Positions 6,687 through 9,701 of a stretch of DNA of 9,701 nt are shown here, piece by piece. The position numbers and the translations under genes were made by a program. The notes beneath the pieces are model-generated. The model did not search any database and was not told the DNA's origin. It worked only from the letters and a program-made list of their open reading frames with translations. Source of the stretch: Candidatus Latescibacterota bacterium (GTDB lineage: Bacteria; Latescibacterota; UBA2968; GCA-2709665); the NCBI GenBank assembly GCA_012271065.1, contig JAAXHE010000232.1, positions 1-9,701 of the forward strand, written 5' to 3'. The first letter of the stretch is position 1. The number at the start of each line of letters is the position of its first letter.

Positions 6687-6718
6687 AAAAAAACGGACGC
6701 CGACACGTCGGCGTCCGT
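6687..6718 (-). terminator. Strong intrinsic terminator of the cold-shock gene
   Basis: Read on the - strand, a perfect 12-bp stem, ACGGACGCCGAC with GTCGGCGTCCGT (arms 6707-6718 and 6693-6704), is followed by a run of seven T (6693-6687). The first T overlaps the stem base. It begins 26 nt past the csp stop codon. Confidence 0.85.
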
Positions 6719-6744
6719 CTGTACGTACGAAATCTCCGTTTACC

Positions 6745-6945
6745 TTATCGTTTCGTCACATTCGCCGCCTGGAGCCCCTTGGGACCCTCGACGATGTCGA
6801 ATTCGACCTCATCACCCTCGGCCAGAGACTTGAAACCCTCAGCCTGGATTGCCGAAAAATGCACGAACACGTCTTCTCCGCCGTCCTGCTCGATGAAACC
6901 AAAGCCCTTGGCGTCGTTGAACCACTTCACTCGACCGTCAGCCAC
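6745..6945 (-). CDS. cspA: Cold-shock domain protein (CspA family)
   Basis: A 66-aa single cold-shock domain of normal length. It has the RNA-binding motifs RNP1 (KGFGFI, 13-18) and RNP2 (VFVHF, 26-30), the VKWFND opening and the typical ending [10 protein letters not shown]. Such proteins bind single-stranded RNA and DNA in the cytoplasm, melting RNA structure and acting as transcription antiterminators and translation helpers. The start is a GTG at 6945 preceded by AAAGGTGG, about 10 nt upstream. The gene has its own promoter (7092-7120), a leader of about 140 nt with a terminator-like hairpin (6992-7026), and a strong terminator downstream. Without expression data, cold induction is only inferred, since many csp paralogues are constitutive. 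Confidence 0.97.
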   Translation of the reverse strand: MADGRVKWFNDAKGFGFIEQDGGEDVFVHFSAIQAEGFKSLAEGDEVEFDIVEGPKGLQAANVTKR

Positions 6946-6991
6946 TGCTAATTCACCACCTTTCTACCTTGAACTGAATGTGCAGGCAATT

Positions 6992-7026
6992 AAAAAAGGC
7001 AAGGACCGGAAATTCTGATCCTTGCC
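6992..7026 (-). promoter_or_regulatory. Terminator-like hairpin inside the csp leader
   Basis: On the - strand, GGCAAGGA (7026-7019) pairs with TCCTTGCC (7005-6998) around a 13-nt loop and is followed at once by TTTTTT (6997-6992). It is a textbook intrinsic terminator. It lies downstream of the csp promoter and about 46 nt upstream of the csp GTG, so it would sit in the csp leader as a possible attenuator. It could also be the distal terminator of the upstream SMR gene, whose stop lies about 170 nt away on the same strand. Confidence 0.7.
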
Positions 7027-7091
7027 GCATCGTTTTTTTCGACTGCACAGGAGACAGAAACAACGTCCTTCCATTTACACCACTACTATTA

Positions 7092-7120
7092 AAGTTAATT
7101 GCTTCCAGATCGATTGTCAA
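7092..7120 (-). promoter_or_regulatory. Sigma-70 promoter of the cold-shock gene
   Basis: On the - strand, a perfect TTGACA (7120-7115), a 17-nt spacer and TAACTT (7097-7092, consensus at positions 1, 2 and 6). AT-rich sequence lies upstream (7121-7150), like an UP element. The expected start near 7085 gives a leader of about 140 nt, comparable to the long leader of E. coli cspA. Confidence 0.6.
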
Positions 7121-7197
7121 CTCATTTTTTCGCATTTTGCTGATTTTTCGATTTCCAACACTGTTGTGCCCCGGAAACAGGTTTCCAGAGCGAACAA

Positions 7198-7524
7198 TCA
7201 GTGCGTCGAGTTGGACAGATGCAGGCCGGTCACGCCGCCGACAATCAGCGCGATGGAGAGCAGCTTGACCGCGGTGACCGGCTCTTTGAAGTACCAGAAA
7301 CCGATGACGCTGATGATGGCCGTGCCTAGGCCGGCCCATACGGCGTATGCGATGCTGACCGGGATCTGTTTGAGCGCCATCGTAAGGCCTGCCAGGGAGG
7401 CAACATAAAAAACGGCGACCCCGATAGAGGGCAATAGACGGGCGAATCCATCCGAGAGTTTCATGCACGTCGTCCCTGCCACCTCAAGAACGATGGCGAG
7501 AAAAAGATAGAACCAGCTGGTCAT
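7198..7524 (-). CDS. emrE: Small multidrug resistance (SMR) exporter, EmrE type
   Basis: A 108-aa inner-membrane protein with four predicted helices (about 4-21, 30-50, 57-76, 84-103). Members form antiparallel dimers and export quaternary ammonium and other cationic compounds in exchange for protons. The key residues sit at the same numbers as in E. coli EmrE: proton- and drug-binding E14 (in LEVAGTTCMK), Y60 and W63 (SIAYAVWAGLG). The start EVAGTTCMKLSDGFARLLPS is of the EmrE/Qac type and not the guanidinium exporter (SugE/Gdx) type. The start at 7524 has AAGGAG 8 nt upstream. The frame stays open further upstream to 7854, but that part has no SMR sequence and runs through intergenic repeat sequence. 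No clear promoter was found. It is followed by csp on the same strand after about 250 nt, probably as an independent unit. Confidence 0.93.
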   Translation of the reverse strand: MTSWFYLFLAIVLEVAGTTCMKLSDGFARLLPSIGVAVFYVASLAGLTMALKQIPVSIAYAVWAGLGTAIISVIGFWYFKEPVTAVKLLSIALIVGGVTGLHLSNSTH

Positions 7525-7601
7525 TGACAGGTCTCCTTCAGTGCTCAGTCTCGAAAATATCTCACCATTCGGCCGCTGATTCATCCTGTCTCGCTGCGTT
7601 G

Positions 7602-7622
7602 CTTGTGCTGAGCTTGTCGAAG
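7602..7622. repeat. TTCGACAAGCTCAG-type dispersed repeat motif
   Basis: The - strand reads CTTCGACAAGCTCAGCAC followed by AAG. Strings built around TTCGACAAGCTCAG are, from memory, very common intergenic repeats in many environmental bacteria. Only one copy is in this window, so its repeat status is inferred. Confidence 0.4.
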
Positions 7623-7744
7623 TGCCCTCGCTCGCCGACCTTGTCCAGGTGGCCTGCGCTCTGGCGCCTTGCGAGCCGGGCGACTCGGCGGCCGAATTCA
7701 GCCAATCTATTTCCGCGACAGAACACATGGGCTGGTGGTTGCGG

Positions 7745-7773
7745 TTGACATTCCCGGGGTACGTTGGCATTTT
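7745..7773 (+). promoter_or_regulatory. Candidate promoter of the epimerase gene
   Basis: A perfect TTGACA (7745-7750), a 17-nt spacer and CATTTT (7768-7773), which matches the -10 consensus at only 3 of 6 positions (2, 3 and 6). It would give a leader of about 60 nt. The weak -10 keeps confidence low. Confidence 0.35.
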
Positions 7774-7837
7774 AGCCACGTTCTGCGGGCGAGGCAAACG
7801 CAATTGAGCGGGTTTATTCAACGGAAGGGGCAATTGA

Positions 7838-8704
7838 ATGGCGTTACCGATCATAATGCACGTGAATTACTGTGAACAGGGACAGACGATCCCGGAGATG
7901 TGCCGGAAGGCAGTGGGCTGGGGGTACGACGGGATCGAGTTCCGCCGTCATCGCAGGGGCGAAGAGGAGACGCCGGAACAATACCTGGATACGATCGCCT
8001 CGGCCGCGGAAGCTTCCGGGTTGAAGCACGTGCTGTTCGGTGGACCCGGGGTGGAACTGATGCAGGAAGACGCCGCCATCCGCAGGGCGCAGGTTGAGGA
8101 GGGGATCCGGTTCTATCGACTCGCTGGCGAACGGCTGAATCTCACGGTCTGCAATATCATGGCGGGGACGCTGCGAAGTTCGGACCCCAATGCGGGGTCG
8201 GCGCATCATCTGCATGGATCCGGCGCCGCGTCGGCGCATCATTACACATGGGCGGCCGAGGGGTTCAGGGAGCTCGGCGCGGTTGCCGAGGAGATTGGAT
8301 TCAGGCTCGCCTTCGAGATCCACATGGGATATGTTCACGACCTGCCTTCGCCCACGATGAAACTTCTGGATATGATCGGTTCGCCGTTCGTCGGGGCGAA
8401 CCTGGACTATGGGAACATGGTGTATTTCCCGTCCTGTCCATCAATCGAAGAGACCGTTTCCACGCTGGGGGAGAAGCTCTTCATGGTGCATCTGAAAAAC
8501 TCGATGCCCGCCGGAGACGGACGGAACGCCGTCGGATTGGGCGACGGGATTATCAACCACCGGGAATATCTGCTGGCGCTGATGCGGGCCGGATTCAGCG
8601 GTCCGTTGTGCATCGAAGCCCCGAGGGCGGGCGACCGGGAGTGGTTCGCGCAGCAGGACATCGCCTATCTGAAATCAGTGTTGGAAGAACTGACGTGGGA
8701 GTAA
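7838..8704 (+). CDS. Sugar phosphate isomerase/epimerase-like TIM barrel
   Basis: A 288-aa protein of the AP-endonuclease-2 / xylose-isomerase-like TIM-barrel family. The strand-end residues expected to bind a divalent metal are E160 (FEIH), D190 (NLDYGN), H218 (VHLKNS) and E260 (CIEAP), with E34 (YDGIE) earlier. The spacing is close to that of D-tagatose 3-epimerase. Such enzymes move carbonyls or epimerise ketoses, inositols or sugar acids. The substrate cannot be read from sequence. There is no signal peptide, so it is cytoplasmic. The start at ATG 7838 has GGAAGGGG 7 nt upstream. A later ATG at 7856 would cut the first barrel strand. An internal SAHH...SAHH duplication (residues 121-124 and 132-135) lies before the E160 strand. 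The gene converges on the ROK kinase with 53 nt between the stop codons, and a metabolic link to it is plausible but not shown. Confidence 0.88.
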   Translation: MALPIIMHVNYCEQGQTIPEMCRKAVGWGYDGIEFRRHRRGEEETPEQYLDTIASAAEASGLKHVLFGGPGVELMQEDAAIRRAQVEEGIRFYRLAGERLNLTVCNIMAGTLRSSDPNAGSAHHLHGSGAASAHHYTWAAEGFRELGAVAEEIGFRLAFEIHMGYVHDLPSPTMKLLDMIGSPFVGANLDYGNMVYFPSCPSIEETVSTLGEKLFMVHLKNSMPAGDGRNAVGLGDGIINHREYLLALMRAGFSGPLCIEAPRAGDREWFAQQDIAYLKSVLEELTWE

Positions 8705-8723
8705 CCTCGGTGTCCGGTTGTGC

Positions 8724-8742
8724 GTTCCGGCCGATCGGGAAC
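8724..8742. terminator. Weak hairpin between convergent genes
   Basis: GTTCC (8724-8728) pairs with GGAAC (8738-8742) around a 9-nt loop in the 53-nt gap between two convergent stop codons. No real T-tract follows on either strand, so termination here is uncertain. It is the only stem in the gap. Confidence 0.3.
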
Positions 8743-8757
8743 TTGAACATCGTTTGT

Positions 8758-9701
8758 TTACTTCAGCACCAGGCATGACGCACCCAGGACGCCTGCGTCG
8801 TTGCCCAGTTCGGCGGGCAGGATCCGGGTGTGATCGAACATCCCTTCAAGGGTGTATTCCCGCGCCGCGGCGTCGATGGGGTCGAGTAGAACGCGTCCGG
8901 CCGCGGAGATCCCGCCGCCGATGGCGATTACGTCAGGGCTGATCACATTAATGATGTTGGCAATGGCAATGCCGAGATAACGTGCAACGCGGGCGACGGC
9001 TTCACAGGCGAGGCCGTCGCCGTTTTTCGCGGCCGTGCAGATGGTTTCCGGTGAGAGGGATTCCGTGTCCGAGAGAGAAGTGGACACCGCTTCCGGCAGG
9101 CGGCCGCGAACGTAGCGGACCATCGCGGGGCCGGCGGTGAAGGCTTCCAGACATCCTTTCTTTCCGCATCCGCAGACCGGGCCGTCGGGGTCCATGCACA
9201 TGTGCCCGATTTCCCCCGCCGCGAAGGAGGCGCCGTGGTGAATGCCGCCGCCCAGTACGAGTCCTCCGCCAATGCCCGTCCCAAGGGTGATGAGAAAGAG
9301 GGACTCGCATCCCCGCCCCGCGCCCAGGCGGGCTTCCCCGATCGCGGCGACGCTGGCGTCGTTGTCGATTTCAACGGGCAGCCGGATCCTTTTCTCGAGG
9401 ATCCGCTTGAAAGGGACGTGGCGCCAGTGGAGGTTCGGGGCGATGATGACGTCGCCCTCAGACGTCGTGACGCCGGGCACGCCGATACCGACGCCCGCGA
9501 TGTCATCGTTCGACAGGCCATGTCCATCGCGGAGGGATCCGAATAGCGCCGCGATCCGGTCCGCCACGCCGTGTTCGCCGCTTTCCACGTCTGTCGGACA
9601 GCGGTCTTTGGCTTCGATTCGACCGTCGGCGGCAATGAGCGCGCCTTTGATGCTGCCGCCGCCGAGATCGATGCCGACCGCGTGTTGAGGATGACCGGCC
9701 A
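8758..9701 (-). CDS. ROK-family sugar kinase, missing one base at window edge
   Basis: A cytoplasmic ATP-dependent hexose kinase of the ROK family (glucokinase, N-acetylglucosamine or related kinase). Reading continues past internal start candidates such as the GTG at 9588 to the window edge. It gives AGHPQHAVGIDLGGGSIKGA, whose DLGGGSIKG is the essential N-terminal phosphate-binding loop. The last two bases of the window read TG in frame, so the start codon is probably an ATG with its A just outside. That makes a protein of 314 aa, normal for single-domain ROK kinases. Numbering from there: GVGIGVPG (70-77), catalytic D115 in IDNDASVAA, GTGIGGG (141-147), EIGH (164-167) and the zinc motif H167 with CGCGKKGC (cysteines 177, 179, 184). 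No helix-turn-helix precedes it, so it is a kinase and not a NagC/XylR-type repressor. The substrate is unknown. Confidence 0.93.
   Translation of the reverse strand, partial: AGHPQHAVGIDLGGGSIKGALIAADGRIEAKDRCPTDVESGEHGVADRIAALFGSLRDGHGLSNDDIAGVGIGVPGVTTSEGDVIIAPNLHWRHVPFKRILEKRIRLPVEIDNDASVAAIGEARLGAGRGCESLFLITLGTGIGGGLVLGGGIHHGASFAAGEIGHMCMDPDGPVCGCGKKGCLEAFTAGPAMVRYVRGRLPEAVSTSLSDTESLSPETICTAAKNGDGLACEAVARVARYLGIAIANIINVISPDVIAIGGGISAAGRVLLDPIDAAAREYTLEGMFDHTRILPAELGNDAGVLGASCLVLK

Larger units (their letters stand above)
6535..6718. repeat. Array of alternating hairpins between convergent genes
   Basis: Three copies of a two-hairpin pattern with a period near 60 nt. Type I stems are GCGAAC/GTTTGC (6535-6551, one wobble pair), CGCGAAC/GTTCGCG (6596-6614, 7 bp) and CGCGAAAT/ATTTCGCG (6654-6672, 8 bp). 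Type II stems are AGACGCC/GGCGTCT (6565-6587), GCGCC/GGCGC (6628-6642) and the 12-bp stem at 6693-6718. Units 1 and 2 also share GCGACGT between the stems. Loops and flanks differ while pairing is kept, which looks like conservation of structure. The type II stems serve as terminators, and the role of the type I stems is not evident. Confidence 0.6.
7525..7837. other. Divergent intergenic region
   Basis: 313 nt between the divergent SMR and epimerase genes. It contains the SMR ribosome binding site, a REP-like motif (7602-7622) and GC-rich sequence (7640-7700) with no coding sense that I trust. It also holds the candidate + strand promoter at 7745-7773 and ends with the GGAAGGGG site (7823-7830) of the epimerase gene. 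Confidence 0.6.

Noticed and set aside
7156..7186. Small palindromes downstream of the SMR stop (CAACACTGTTG; GGAAAC/GTTTCC)
   Set aside because: They are short, with no T-tract directly after them on the - strand. The stronger hairpin at 6992-7026 is a better terminator candidate.
7525..7854. N-terminal extension of the SMR exporter
   Set aside because: The extension crosses an intergenic repeat motif and has no membrane or SMR sequence. The 108-aa form places E14 and W63 exactly as in EmrE.

Overview
The window is GC-rich bacterial chromosomal DNA. It carries seven well-supported genes plus one uncharacterised but convincing gene, separated by unusually long, lower-GC, repeat-rich intergenic stretches. 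No mobile element, tRNA, rRNA or CRISPR array was seen. The gene set is an L-rhamnonate dehydratase-like enolase, a cytoplasmic kelch propeller, an AP-endonuclease-2-type sugar isomerase/epimerase, a ROK kinase and a secreted TPR-like protein. Together with the REP-like intergenic repeats, this suggests a free-living carbohydrate-degrading bacterium of the Planctomycetota / Lentisphaerota / Hydrogenedentota kind. That placement is inferred from style and gene content, not from a marker gene.

Layout: 1-1092 has no gene and holds several repeat families: a GGGCAACC hairpin, a 36-bp polypyrimidine tandem repeat with a purine counterpart, and a 12-bp perfect inverted repeat. 1093-2133 (+) encodes a 346-aa protein of unrecognised family. 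2134-2458 is a gene-free spacer with a cluster of CAGGA words. 2459-3400 (+) kelch propeller and 3473-4660 (+) RhmD-like dehydratase lie 72 nt apart and look co-transcribed. 4776-6500 (+) encodes a secreted all-helical repeat protein. 6501-6744 is an array of alternating hairpins between convergent genes. 6745-6945 (-) is a cold-shock protein with a long leader, a good promoter and a terminator-like hairpin inside the leader. 7198-7524 (-) is an EmrE-type multidrug exporter. 7525-7837 is a divergent intergenic region. 7838-8704 (+) is the sugar isomerase/epimerase and 8758 to the window edge (-) is a ROK sugar kinase. The kinase lacks, apparently, only the first base of its start codon.

How they may work together: the dehydratase would convert a 6-deoxy or related aldonic acid to its 2-keto-3-deoxy derivative. 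The adjacent kelch protein, and possibly the 346-aa protein, are plausible ancillary sugar-processing enzymes or mutarotases. The TIM-barrel epimerase and ROK kinase fit further sugar interconversion and phosphorylation. No transporter, aldolase, dehydrogenase or regulator for the pathway is visible, so any pathway is incomplete here. The most interesting signals are the cold-shock gene leader and the roughly 60-bp periodic hairpin array next to it. I see no clear evidence of a wholly new defence or mobile system in this window.
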